Below are positions 12,691 through 24,460 of a DNA stretch of 64,000 nucleotides, piece by piece; positions within the stretch are counted from its first letter, which is position 1; every line of letters begins with the position of its first letter. The position numbers and the translations under genes were made by a program. The notes beneath the pieces were generated by a model, which worked only from the letters and a program-made list of their open reading frames with translations, was not told where the DNA came from and made no database searches. This DNA comes from Taenia hydatigena (taxonomy: Eukaryota > Platyhelminthes > Cestoda > Cyclophyllidea > Taeniidae), in assembly GCA_036345935.2 (NCBI GenBank), contig JADWOT020000004.1, forward strand, positions 6,668,168 through 6,732,167, written 5' to 3'.

Positions 12691-13094
12691 TCCACCTCTA
12701 CTGCCCGGGTGCTTTGGCGGTTGCATGTGGATGGCATTGCGGTGTGCAAGACGTATGAGGGAAAGGAGGAGGAAGAGGAGGAGGAGGAGGAGGGAGTGCG
12801 TTGGGTTTTTTAGTGCACACTAAGATGTAATCACATGGAAATGAAGTAGTCGGTGTTTGTATGACGAGGTGTAGGTGTAGGTGATCGGTGTAAGGCAGGA
12901 CGTTAAGGTTACCGCGTGCATGTGATGTAGGTGTTGACTGGATGCGCCAGCGGATTCTTTACGAGTAGTCATTTTTTCATATTGACTGCCTCGTCGAGCA
13001 TGGTCTTAGGGATGTTCTATAACAGAAATATTAATATTTTGCAGGCAGCCAGTGTTGGAGTCGGAGTTGCCTCGAGTGCTGCGTGGCTGTTCCT
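12691..13094 (+). repeat. Direct repeat D, copy 2
   Basis: Second copy of the 6,478-6,862 repeat, same orientation. It contains a GGA/GAAGAG expansion at about 12,757-12,795 that the first copy lacks. A long frame crosses its 3' end, but the equivalent frame in copy 1 is closed by stops, so coding is unlikely. Confidence 0.8.
12757..12795. repeat. GGA trinucleotide-rich tract
   Basis: A GGA/GAA run inside direct repeat D copy 2. Length and purity differ from the equivalent place in copy 1 (about 6,545). Confidence 0.85.
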
Positions 13095-13920
13095 GCAAGT
13101 TGGCATGCAGCTCTGCACCCTTGAGGTAGAAAGGAGGAGGGGGAGGAGCTGCCACTGTCATTTGGGCTACATTTGCAGTGGAGAATGCTATGGTAGCTGT
13201 GTGATTGTTTCCTTCCACTCCCACATTGGCGACGTTATCGTGTTGTCCAAAGTGTTTGCTAAGCCCCTTTTTGTTAGCCATATTTGAAGTCATTTTGCAC
13301 CCAAATAATGCCTACTTTTAGCAAAATTTGGTAGATACACTCCTTTTCTGTAATGCGAATGGACAGCTGCTTACGCTCGCAGACACATGTCTTGCAGTGC
13401 AGCGATGATGCCAGAACCCACTTCTTATCGCCTAGATTATGTAACTCCTTTATTTGCGGCTATTAATTTCTTTTGTTTAACTGCTTTTTAGTTCATTGCC
13501 TAACGCTTTCTCCTTCTATACTTTCCTAAACTTTTCTGTCCTTCCTTCCTAATTTTAATGGAAGTTGTCACACTTGCGGTATTTTTTCAGCTTTGCGCAT
13601 CGCCAGTCTTATGATTTTGTATCACTGTTTCTTTTGTGTCTGCTCTTTCCGAATTTTACAATTGCGACATCTGTCGTGTCGTTGGTGCTGTTATATTCTG
13701 TCCTTATACAGCATTCACTACATCTCTAGTGTTCCGTTCGCTCATCTGTCTCCTTCTCTTGTTTCTTGCTTAGTCGCTTGACATGCAAATAAGACGCGTC
13801 AGTACGGTCAAATACCCTTCGTCTTTAATGTTGAAACCAGGCAGGGATTGTGGAAGTAACGCTACTCCATCACAAGTGGTGTTCACTCGCCAATGTTTAC
13901 ATGCGTGTTTAGTTACTTTC

Positions 13921-14875
13921 CATGGTAAATCCATCAGACACCTGCATCTGTGTAATGGACGTAGATCTTTCATTTTCCGCCACCACTTCCTCCTCTTTTA
14001 AAAGCGTGGCTTCACGACGGGGTCATTCCAACCACTTTTGTTTCGCCAATGCTTCCTGTAAATGCTATGGCAGCGAAGGTGCAAATGAAACATGGGATGG
14101 AGGAGAGAGGGAGGGCAAGATCGAAGGAGAGAGTTGGAACACCCGGACACATACTTTGCTTTGACTAAAACTGATAGATTTGTTTCCCCAGTCGAATCGT
14201 TGCTTCGCTATCTCTTGATCCATTGCGAAAGGCAAAACTCGTAGGTTAGATTTAATGAGTCAAAGTTTACTCGCACGTTTAATAACTTACTTTAGTGAAT
14301 CCATCAGACACCTGCATCTGAATGATGGACGTAGGTCTTTGGTGTTCAATCATCTCCTCTGCCTCCAAAAGCGTGACTTCACGACGGAGCCATTCCAACC
14401 ACTTTTGTTTCGCCAGTGCTTCTTACAAATGCTATAGCAGGGAAGGAACAAACAAAGCGTAAGATAGAGAAGGCAGAAAGGATAGGATGCAAGAAGAGGA
14501 ATTGGAAGGATTAGTTGGAAGACTTATCAACACAATATGCAACAACAGTCACTGCCACTCACTGTAATCCCATTCAGCGACGCGCAGACATCTTGCAACT
14601 TGCTTGCTTCTGAATCCAGGTCCAAGGTCTTTCGCACGAGTTTGCTTATGCTCTCGTGGCCTCTCCACTTTCGCCATGGCAGCATTCAGAGCTGTGTTCG
14701 CCGCCGCACAAAACTGCAGCACTGCTCCTTCCATGACCTCAATAATTTCATCCTTCGCTTTCTTCTCCCTCTCTGACGTCGATAACTTCACCTCCTCTAG
14801 CTGCTCCTTACGCGACTTTAGCATCGCCCCTTGGTGGGACAGATCATGCAGCATGGAACGCAGCATTAGGTTGTA
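13921..14875 (-). pseudogene. Decayed spliced coiled-coil gene with duplicated exon
   Basis: Reading on the minus strand, exon 1 (14,875-14,563) follows a pyrimidine tract ending CACTCAG and encodes a charged helical segment (LRSMLHDLSHQGAMLKSR, then EQLEEVKLSTSEREKKAKDE). Near its end the coding signal moves to another frame (SKLVRKTLDLDSEASKLQD), implying a frameshift, and it ends at ACA/GTGAGT. Exon 2 exists twice. The copy at 14,431-14,291 lies between CTGCTATAG and GTAAGT. The copy at 14,064-13,921 follows GCCATAG, but its donor GT has become GA. Both read HL.EALAKQKWLE..RRE and end QMQVSDGFT. Each carries one different nonsense codon: position 3 in the first, position 14 in the second. 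No frame is open through either, so this is a pseudogene. The family is not recognised; a cytoskeletal or centrosomal coiled-coil role would be a guess. Confidence 0.6.
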
Positions 14876-14884
14876 CTGAGTGAT

Positions 14885-15058
14885 GGGAGAAAAGAGAGTC
14901 AGATGGATTGGGTACAGTTTTGCCAACAACGCTATTCGCCGACCTAGCGTTGAACGGCTTTTTGGGTTGGACCAGATGCATATGCTGCTCATGTTAAGAT
15001 ACAGCTGGTGGTGAAATCTAAAACTCAAATGGGTGGACTTTTGAGTTCAACGCAAACT
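14885..15058 (-). repeat. Exon-like fragment shared with 39,076-39,207
   Basis: On the minus strand an acceptor-like TGTAG is followed by sequence encoding EEFALNSKVHPFEF, then stops and indels. The copy at 39 kb reads EEYAFDSKAHPFKF and stays open. It lies directly upstream of the coiled-coil pseudogene and may be one of its earlier exons, now broken by several stops. Confidence 0.6.
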
Positions 15059-15935
15059 CTTCCTACATGATGACGAACACCAACATATGCATCCGTGAAT
15101 TCTTGTTATTTGTTGTCAGTGCATATAAAAGCTGTAGCGTTTTATGTAGGGCTGCCGCGCCTACCTTCTGCTGCATTAAAATGATGTCTCACTGCTCTGC
15201 GCCACATTTATTACAGACATTAACAACAACTCCAAGTAGATGCCTGCGGATATTTAAGTTCAGATGCTGCACAATTACAAATCTGTTTTCTGGGACGTTC
15301 CTCATCAAGCAAGCTCTACATTTCCGCATAAGCAAAGGCCTCTTTCATCATCAACTCCTCCAAGAAGTGACGTTGGTTTTGAATGGTTTGCAAAGCGTGG
15401 TGTTATCAAAGGACGTACAACTAAGAGCATTATTGCCCAATTACCTCTACTATTTTCCACCGATTTGAAGAGTCAAAATTTAGCTCTTTAAAGATAGTTT
15501 TGCTCTCATGACTGAAGCATGTTCATCATGTAGCACGATGCACTGAAATCCATGCGCCGTGAAGCTAGCGACAATGCACACAATGTTTGACTACGAATGG
15601 TGGGTTTGAGAGGAATGTAATGCAGCTTTACTATCTCTTGTCACATGTGGCGATTTACAGGACATTAACCACTCATGGTTGGATTGGTGAGGTTTCACTA
15701 CTCGTGACTGCTCGACATGTCACCAAGTTAGACGCGGTCACTTTGCCTACTCTTTATTCAAACCAATAAAAATGATAAAATGCATGCGCGGACGCGACGC
15801 CACCACTACTAGCCAGCTCTGATTAACGCCCACTTGTGACACTGGTCGTAACAACACGATCAACAACGCTGCTAAGCTCAACTGCTTTCAGTAGGCCAAC
15901 GATTATTGCTCAACACACACAATTACGATGTTGTT
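15059..15935. other. No gene recognised
   Basis: Frames of 60-130 codons overlap without recognisable domains. I see no repeat or RNA gene here. Confidence 0.45.
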
Positions 15936-16312
15936 TTGATTGGGAAATATGTAGGGAAAATGCATTACTTTAGTAAGACACAAAGCAGCAGCAAGTAATG
16001 ACGTCTCAGCAATGTTCCCATGTGCTTATAATCGCGTCTCAGGCTGACTAGTCGTGAGGGAGGCCAATTCGATGCTCACCACAGCTCGGTGCAGATAAAG
16101 AAGTGGCAAGGGCAAACAGGCGGTGCTAGTAGCAACAACTTCGAGAAGAGCAAGTTGATCCTGCCTGCTCTTCTTTTACTCACTCATTCGCCTACCCAGT
16201 TTATCTTCATTCACGCAAGACGGTAATTCGAAAATGCCGCATTAACAACCAGCTCACTTCATTCACTAATGCCACTCCTTTCTTTTCAGCAACAGCTAAT
16301 CACACTGCAAGG
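15936..16312 (+). repeat. Family R partial copy (R2)
   Basis: Contains the family blocks GACGTCTCA, CAGGCTGACTAGTCGTGAGG, GAGAAGAGCAAG, a pyrimidine tract with ACTCACTCATTCGCC, and GACGGTAATTCG, ending near CTTTTCAGCAACAGCTAATC. The same order occurs at 49.8-50.1 kb and, inverted, at 31.5-31.9 and 56.5-56.9 kb. Confidence 0.75.
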
Positions 16313-19300
16313 CTGTGCGCACATTTTCCAACGAACTAAGTGCCAAAATACACAAGGCATTTAGATGTCAACGCGCTGTGGAGGTTTTACACTCTGGCTC
16401 ATTCTACAACTATGCGGACTCTGTCTTAGTCGATACAGGGACACATTGTGCCGCAGTAGACTTAACTCTAAGGATCAGGATAGTGCGATTAGCGTTTCTA
16501 CCCAACGACCATTCTAGTACCCCAAATCTTTTCCATTCGAAGCAACCATTATTGCAAGGAGGGTATATTAGCTAAAATGGGTGGGACCACTTGGACGAGC
16601 TACAAATCTTGCTGCTGCAGTTGATGATGCTGTCACCGGCTCCAGCCCGATCATCATGCCTATAGCTTGGAACCGGATATCCCCTTTATGAGGAAACTTG
16701 CATCCCAGCAATCCTTAGGAATGTAGCACAAAATGTAACTGACCTCTATTCTATGCGAAAATTTTGATCAGCGGAACTTTGTTAACTAAGCTATGCGGCC
16801 ATACTCAGACTTACTCTTTGTTTACTCACTCACTAACTGGATCATGCATTTCCTTTACTTTGATCCACACATTGCGAAACCGCAAAAGACTGTCATTAGG
16901 AAATGAAGTGGCTGTGAGACCACCACGCATTTCCTCCCACCGTCGTAGACTAATGCACCATCTCTTCACAGCCGCACGTGGTATGATGGAGCGATCGTTC
17001 CTGTGGTTCGCTTAGTATGACTAAGATATCATGCCAAAAGCAACTCGTTACAAAGACGTCTTCCAACATGGTTAGCTTAAAAGTCTGTCCCATTACTACT
17101 TAAGTTGAGTTGGTTTTAACAAAAATCGTATATACGGTTACATTTGTGCTATTATCCATGCACCTCATGATTCCATCTTCTGTTTCTTTTAGTAGTTCAA
17201 AATATGTGCCTGTTTCACCTATCTCCTAACAGTAGCAAGGCGCCTATCAAATAAAGTGATGCAGCAGAAGATACGGCTTGCGAATACAAAACCATTGCAA
17301 CTGCAATTACGGTTGCTTAACCACTTCGATTGTCGCATGTACCTGCCACCATCCATTTTGACGCAATTGAACGGTAAATCACCAGGCCTCCAATCAGTAC
17401 GGAAGCATTGTAGTCGACACTCTTGTGAAGTAGAACATATCCAGGTAGCACCAGTGAGAGGATTACAAGAAATACAGCAGTATCCTAAAAATTGCACCAG
17501 TTTTAAACCTCAACTGTCCTTGAGGCTAATGTGATCAAAGGCCACTTGGACTGACCATCTCATTGGGTGGCTTTGATGCGTTCTGCGACCAGAAATTGGT
17601 GCAGCGTTTAATGGTAAAGCAATGCAGAAATTAGTGTGAAAAAGCAAGAGTCTTGGATTGCAGTGCATGCCGAGTCCGCCAGAAGGCGAACAGAATGCAG
17701 TCAGAACAATGCCTACCTGCATATGTTAGTTTTCAAACACACTTCCACTGCTCTTAGCAGTCACACTGTGTAGGAGTCACACCACTCCATCACATGTACG
17801 CATCAAGTGTAGGCTTGCCACTCTTAGACGCGAGACTTGACTTGCCCTACTATCTGACACCCTTGTCTTATCAGGCGCAATTTCTTGCTCTGTCTTCTAC
17901 AATGTAACACTTCAAAGCTAGATATAGTACAGCTAAGGCGCTCTAACGCAACTTACATCAAGCATATTTGCCATGACATCCAGTTAATTAGCTAATTTTT
18001 ATACAATTCCTAGTTTTAGACGACATTTGATCCGTTGTCCTTAGCTTTTTTATAGCAATGTATAATTTGGATCCTGATCTGCGTTGTGGTCATTGTATCT
18101 TCCTCCATGTACGCTAAAGGCTGGATGGGGTGCATGAAGTGCGTTGAATATATGGCAAATGGCAAGATTCTGGGGCAGAAATGGGACCTGTGGGGACTCA
18201 AGTGGGCAGGTAGGTCAACACGCGGTTGAGTGAATCATCGTAGCCCAACTTTTGCGGTCGAACCTGTTGCAAGCAACCTCCTCTATTAACCACCACGGAA
18301 GAAAGCTGCTCTCTAACAAAGAACAAAACGCAAATCCATTAGTGGCTGCTCTGCTAGATGTCAAAAGCAAAAGTGAAAAAGCACGCTAACAGCTTGCGAA
18401 ATAAACTTCAAGTCATGTGCTCCATGCTCGTGTCATTCATCAGCCATTAAACGGTATCAAATGAAGCAGCGCATTTAAGGGAAATTCGCACCTAAATGAC
18501 TTCACATCCTCAAAGCTTTAATGCATGAAGCTTCTGACGCATTGATATATTTGCGCCCTTGGCTAGATAGACAATCGTAATAGATCACAATTTTCATTTG
18601 CGATTCAGTGACAAAGTCAAAGTAGCTGGTGGTAGTCGTGTGGGTCCATCTCCACCCAATGGGTACTGAAACCCGGTGCCACCCAACCGCTAATGCCACT
18701 TTTCATTGGCGTCCAATCGTAAGCCTCCATACACAAGCTGGTGTGTTGCTAAGGTATCTCGACTACTTCTTAACATTCTAAAGTAAGCAATGCACTGTTC
18801 GATACAATGCATCTGCTCTGAGAAATGCATTAATTTTGCCAATGCTCCTGCTACATCTTCTCAGCATACGAACTCAGAGATAAACCAACTAGAGTCAAGC
18901 TAGCTGCAGATTCACCAGTTAAAACATGAGTAAAATCGAACCAGAGGGAAGGAATCGTAATAAGGAAAAAATAATTATGGATAAAGCTAGGTGAGAATAA
19001 ATTCAGGCAAAGTAAGGTGTGGTTGTATGGGTAGGTTTTGCGAATTGGAATGATTGTTCAGTAGATTCTACGAGTGTTTGCTTGCATTAGGTCACCAAAC
19101 TGTCTGGTGAAATGCGTGCACTGATGGATTGTTCTAGCCTCTTGGAGGGCAAATTCTTTAGATTTTATTTATTACGTGTGGTATTCACAATCGCCTAGAT
19201 GCGATATGCGGTCTGCACGGATGTGCAGGTAGTGTGTGTCCAGTGGTGGGTGTGAACAATGAGGCCAACTAGCAACGCATGTAGGTTGTCGCGCATGTGA

Positions 19301-20487
19301 GTTGGTTTGCATTTGTACATCCACAATGCCATGAACCATGCTGCTGACGAAGCCATTTACGCCTCAATTTGGCATTTTGCACCAAGGACAAGCGAATTCC
19401 GCACCACAAGTAACACGGCAAGATGACGTCTACTTCACCGAAGAAGTAGTCAGTTGAGCTCTTACTTGCAGCCCATCCTGATGGCTGCCAGCAGCACGCT
19501 GCTGCACATTACTTCAATTGGCATTGAAAAGCAGCGCTGCATAGACGAACCGCGTCATCGTTACCGCCCATAGCAGCGAACACTAAACTGACGCTATGCT
19601 CACTGGCATGCATACATGTATTCTGATTTCCAAAACATAGATTCGTTCCCCCATATGCACATACTTATGCATGATACAAAAATACACTTCCGTATCAATG
19701 AAAGCGTGCAAATATTTGATACACACTTTCATGCACAAATCTACTTAGAATTACTATCTTTGAAGGTAAACATCGTTCCCACAGATGCCTAATTAAGTCT
19801 GCATAAAATATCAATTTGTCTAACTCAAGGATTCATCTCTATCACTCGGTTATACATAAATGCACATTATTAATGCACGATGCATACCCAATGGCAATGC
19901 TACTGTTACTCAACAAAGTGCCAAAATTCATCCCATCACCCCGATTACATGGGTGTGATTGCGCATCTAAAACCCGAATTCGGGTTCGTTTAAAATTAGA
20001 TACGATTTTATACAAATACCTAAATTGTTTTCTCGGGAAGCACTTTGTTTGAGGATAGTCCTGTCAGCATGCCGCTTAATGGGATGCGTCGTAGGTTATT
20101 CAGCGCCTATCGAGCTGTGCGTGCATTCTTGCTGATTTTGCAGATCTGATTTATGCACAGTATCTCCCTTGCCATAGGCAAACCAGTCGATTTAGTAAAG
20201 AAATGCAAGCACAACCGTGTTGCAGTGTGTTGTACACACTTGTGCAGTGTGTGGTGCGTCAGACAGTGGGTGAAGTGATGTGGGCGTGGATGTGAAGAGG
20301 CAGGCAAATGCACTTACCTGTTACATTGTCAGATGATGCTGTGAGGCAAGCACAACCACTCCAGCCTCAAGCATCATTTGCACACTATCCTATCGTTTTA
20401 GACCACTTAGCAAAGTAATTTCTGGTGAGACGCGCCCACATATGAACTGCACGCAGTTGAATTAAGCACTGCATTGTAGCATGAAAC
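16313..20487. other. Long interval without a supported gene
   Basis: Frames up to about 90 codons occur on both strands, none with a recognisable domain or in-frame splice partners. The base composition is unremarkable, with no long tandem repeats. It is the upstream intergenic region of the glycosyltransferase gene. Confidence 0.5.
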
Positions 20488-22072
20488 ATGGGAGCTCCTG
20501 CTCTTCCTTTCCATTCTACAAATCGAAAATCGGTGTTACACTTCATTGTCATCTGCGCATCCATAAATTACCTTATCTACATTTATGCCATTCACTTGAA
20601 AACCACATCCTCCGAGAGGTAAGTAACTCAACCAAATCGCAACGGTACTTACTGCGCATGGAACGATAGTATTTTTGCGAGCCCAAACGGCTACTATCGG
20701 CTGCGCCTGTGCTATACGAGCGTCTTCGACAAATCCAACCCACTGAACACAACATCCACGATTGAGGAGTCGAAAATTCGAATAAACAGAAGCAGTAGAC
20801 GCCTGGGATTTGAGGAGTTGGCAAGCATTCCGGATGTCGAGTGGTTGCCAAATTTTGATCCTAGCGTCTACCAGCTTTATCCTCAGTCGATTACCATGAG
20901 GGCTACACTGCAATCGCTCATTAATGACAAACCCATTTCTCACGTACGCAGAAAGTCTACCATTGCTTTTCATGACACCACTTTCTTGTAAGTGGGCTAG
21001 CAGCCCTCCGTGTGGTAGTTAATATGTGTGGGTATGTGAATGCATGAATATGCTTTTGCTCTTCCACTCATGACATCCCGTCCTCTACCGCCTTGCATGA
21101 AACAATATCTCAGGAATATTATTCTGTGATCTTGCATTATTCTTTTAGCCTCCCCTTTACAATCCATGGATCCGATTTCTCCAAGTACCCTCTAGAGTAT
21201 GCTCTCCTCTCACGCACCCACAAGCCACAGATGCGCTCGCCGGTGGATTGTCTCACCCTGACGTGGTGATTGTCTACAAGTCAGGCGTCTACAATTTTGA
21301 GGAGAGAAGTCAACCGCGCAAACTCTACCATCTCTACTACCCGGATGTCAAGATTTACCTCATCTTCTCTATCGGCTTACCACGAACTTCGCTGGACAAC
21401 GTATTTCAACGAGACGGATTCAATGTGACCCTTAATAACAGAGCAGGAAATAAACTGAAGGCATATTCACAGCGTCCACAAAGGACAGCCGAAATGCTTT
21501 CCAGGGAAATGCACGAATATGATGACCTACTTGTCGGTGACTACGAAGACTCCCACTATAATTTGACGCTGAAAATGTTCCACACATTCCAGTGGGCTGC
21601 TCGATTTTGTCGACTCTGCAAACCCATCTTCGTCTTTCTTGATGACGACTATGCCGTCAATACAAATAAGTTAGTCACATTTGTACGCAGCCTAACACCG
21701 GAACTTCGAGAAAACCTGAACTACGGTTGCGAAGTGATGGTGAATCCTGTTTTCCGGCATACCAGTTCGTATCTGCAGTGGGCCTTCTCGAAGCGCGAAA
21801 TTCCTTGGCCATTCCATACACCACAGTACTTGGGTATCTACAGTATGTGGAGCTACCGTCATGTCCACGACTTGGCTCTGGCAATGCACTTCACTAAGCC
21901 CATGGCAATTGATGACACGTGGTTGGGGATGGTGCAGTACAAGCTGAATCTCACACCCAAGAGAATGGAAGGCATGTTCCGCGAGAGTTGGCCGATGCCC
22001 AAGCATGTCAACTGCTCCGATATCTTCTTTGCTCTTCTTAGCGAATTTGAACAGCGCAAGTGCACATTGTAA
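20488..22072 (+). CDS. Beta-1,3-galactosyltransferase family enzyme (apparent frameshift)
   Basis: Three exons: 20,488-20,618, 20,670-20,987 and 21,149-22,072, separated by GT-AG introns of 51 and 161 bases that keep the frame. About 457 residues are expected, usual for the family. Exon 1 gives a short cytosolic tail, then a type II signal anchor (about residues 18-36, LHFIVICASINYLIYIYAIH), which places the catalytic domain in the Golgi lumen. Exon 3 has the motifs expected of the CAZy GT31 fold: VVIVYKSGVYNFEERS, the metal/UDP-binding FLDDDYAV (DDD at 21,641-21,649) and IDDTWLGMVQYKL near the end. Sequons NVT, NLT and NCS fit a secretory protein. The likely role is adding galactose or N-acetylhexosamine in beta-1,3 linkage to glycoconjugates; the exact donor and acceptor cannot be told. 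The frame of exon 3 (through PQMRSPVDC) shifts by one base near 21,243-21,262 before SHPDVV resumes. A downstream acceptor at 21,195 would bypass the shift but drop about 15 plausible residues. Confidence 0.8.
20619..20669 (+). other. 51-base intron 1 of the glycosyltransferase gene
   Basis: It begins GTAAGT and ends ACGATAG. Splicing joins GAG AG to T ATT, keeping the frame and removing an in-frame TAA that would otherwise stop translation two codons after the anchor. Confidence 0.75.
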
Positions 22073-22101
22073 AAGTAGTCCTACAAACTTGCTATGCTAA
22101 A

Positions 22102-22107
22102 ATTAAA
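22102..22107 (+). promoter_or_regulatory. Candidate polyadenylation signal ATTAAA
   Basis: Lies about 30 bases after the glycosyltransferase stop codon and is the nearest match to a polyadenylation hexamer downstream of it. Confidence 0.4.
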
Positions 22108-22544
22108 TAAGCCTCTTGAGGCAAATGCTTATGCATTAAAAGCCGCATGTTTGCACTCTCCACTAAGCAATGAAGCAGACCTAATTTCGAAATTCAACAG
22201 GAAGAGGTGAACACTTCCTGAACATCTCATCCTGATGCGAGGTATTTAGTGAACTTTGAACCAAATGTCTCTGTCACGTGTTTGCGGTGTAACCCCATAA
22301 TCCTGTAATAGCAGCTCGAAGAACTGTTATTATAGTTAAGAAGTTTGTTATGATTAGGGAAGCATTTCTGCCTTAATGAAGTTGCTCTGCTTCGACCGCC
22401 AGAGGCGTGACACGTTCTCTTGCCTTTAGGGTCTGGAATATGCCTTGTTCAGATAAATGTCGTCCTGAGAATATTCTTTCCGATTTCGGATCACAGATCT
22501 CATCACTTAAGCACTGTCACACCGTTGTTCAAGCTCTGCTTCAT

Positions 22545-23085
22545 ATCTTTCTAATCGAACAGCCAAAAGTTTCATGGTTAGATATTGTGCTGTACAAAAC
22601 TGTGAACCACATATATGCGTCGGAAGTGCAGAAATGGTGATAAGTTGTAACGCAGCGAATCTTTTCTATTGAGCAGTCAGCAATTTAGCTGTTGATGGTT
22701 CACTGCCAGATTTTGTGTGCCAAAGGGTGGACTCTATTTAACCTCACTGTCGTGTTTTGCGCCAATTCCAACAGCTAGAGCTTCAATGAAGCGGCACACT
22801 GGCTTCATTCACAATACCTTCTCCATGCGTTTACAACCACACACCCACTCGTTCACTCACTCCTCCATTAACACGACTCTTTGGGCCATTGTCACACGCT
22901 CCTCCACCCAATGACTAAGAGGTTGCAATAAAAATTACACCAAAAGCTTATGCATTCCTTAAGCCGGCACCAAGCTCGCTTTCCCTGATTTCATCATTGC
23001 TATCTCCGTTGGCAGTACCCTGAGATACCTTTAAAGGTTCACTGTCATTGCGAATAATAGCAGCCATGCAACAGTAAGGCAATTA
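22545..23085 (+). repeat. Inverted duplication, block A
   Basis: Nearly identical to the reverse complement of 25,432-25,972. A 65-codon frame inside it (reading MPKGGLYLTSLSCF) is identical in both, showing recent origin or gene conversion. No gene is recognised within it. Confidence 0.9.
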
Positions 23086-24360
23086 GGAGTAGAGGGAATT
23101 AGAACTGTTCACTTCAATGCGACCACTCAAGATCAAATATAGGGCTTATCTTTTGGGACTGCTGCGATTTCATCTTCCAGTCTATTCTCTCTTATAAAAT
23201 TTGCCCACCTAACCTTATCGGAAATGGAATCTTAAAGCCTGACTGTGTTGATCGCGCCTACGATTCTGGTGATGTGGCGTTTTAGCGCTTATTGTATTTA
23301 ACTTCGCTGTGGTTACGCGAGTCCCACTAACTATTTCAAGTTAGCACGAATCGACTTTTGAGGGAGAGCAGGAGTTTAGGCAGAAACCGTTCATCATACA
23401 TGTTTTTGCCCTCACTCATCGTTTAGCAAGAATGATGCGAATGGCGCGTGAAGAATTTCGAGGCGTAACCTCTTGTAGGCGTAAAGAAGGCAACTGCAAT
23501 AAAAGTATTCAGCAACAATGTTAATAGTCCCTAATCGCATGATTTTCCAATTAAATTGTTATTTAACTACCTAAGTGTTGGTGCGAAAAGAGAAGAAAAC
23601 AGGCAACTAAATGGAACGTGTGCCATTTCTTTTAGCAACAGTGCATGTCTGGGTTCCTTTCGAACTGGAACGTATTTAAATAAATCTGTCTACAGAAGAC
23701 GGATCAACGCTTGAGAGTAGATTAAATTTAACAGAGATGAAAAAACATCTTGCCATAATTATCACGACTGGTGAAATAAAGTACTAGTCAAATTAAAGCT
23801 CAACATGGGCATTCTAATTACGACGAAGTAAGAAACCAACAAACTACAACAGAACCATTATCATTAACAGCTACATTCAGTGCCCCAAGGCCATTCGAAA
23901 ACAAATATTTCTAGTGCTTTTGGGAAGGAAAGGCAAGAAAAGTGGCAAGGATGTGATCTCGCAATAGCATGCTCACAATTTATGCTTTGATTGTCGTTCC
24001 AATGAGCCTATTCCGGTGCATCACTGTGAAGATGCGAACAATAGACTTACATACTTCGCTTCCAACAGCGCTCTGAAATTTAGGGACTCGAGATTTCCAG
24101 CTCTTGTTTATAAAAAGCTGTGCTTGGATAAATTCAAAACGCCTAGGTGTATAGCACATTGGGAAATGTATGCCGCGGTGAAAATGCGGTAGTGCATGAA
24201 GCAGACAATTTCGCAGAGAATGTCACAAGAGCATTCTAGCGTTTTGCATCTAGTTTAGGTCCACAAAACAGGCAAAGCGAAGTCTTTATGGATCTAGGTA
24301 AACTAATGCATATGCATGAATCGAAATGCATATAAGTAGCAGCACTTTGCGTGTTCCTAA
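23086..24360. other. Unique spacer, no gene recognised
   Basis: AT-rich sequence with only short frames, between blocks A and B of the inverted duplication. It has no counterpart in the other arm. Confidence 0.5.
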
Positions 24361-24460
24361 AGGATACAAAGTAAAGAAAGCCAACCGGAGGCAGCGGAGA
24401 TGTCAAATCAAATTAGCCTATCTCCTAAGCCAACTTGTGTGTGCGTGTGTGTGTGTATTC
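24361..24460 (+). repeat. Breakpoint segment with TG run
   Basis: Matches 26,825-26,920 in the same orientation (GCCAACCGGAGGCAGCGGAG through a TG microsatellite), whereas the sequence directly after it matches 26,824 backwards. It therefore marks a switch of orientation at an inversion junction. Confidence 0.75.

Noticed and set aside
17219..17497. Cys-rich minus-strand frame of 92 codons
   Set aside because: The opposite strand is open over the same interval, the Cys spacing matches no domain I know, and there is no splice support.
22717..22914. 65-codon frame identical in both arms of the inverted duplication
   Set aside because: The identity is explained by the near-identity of the whole 540-base block, including non-coding parts. 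No domain is recognised.
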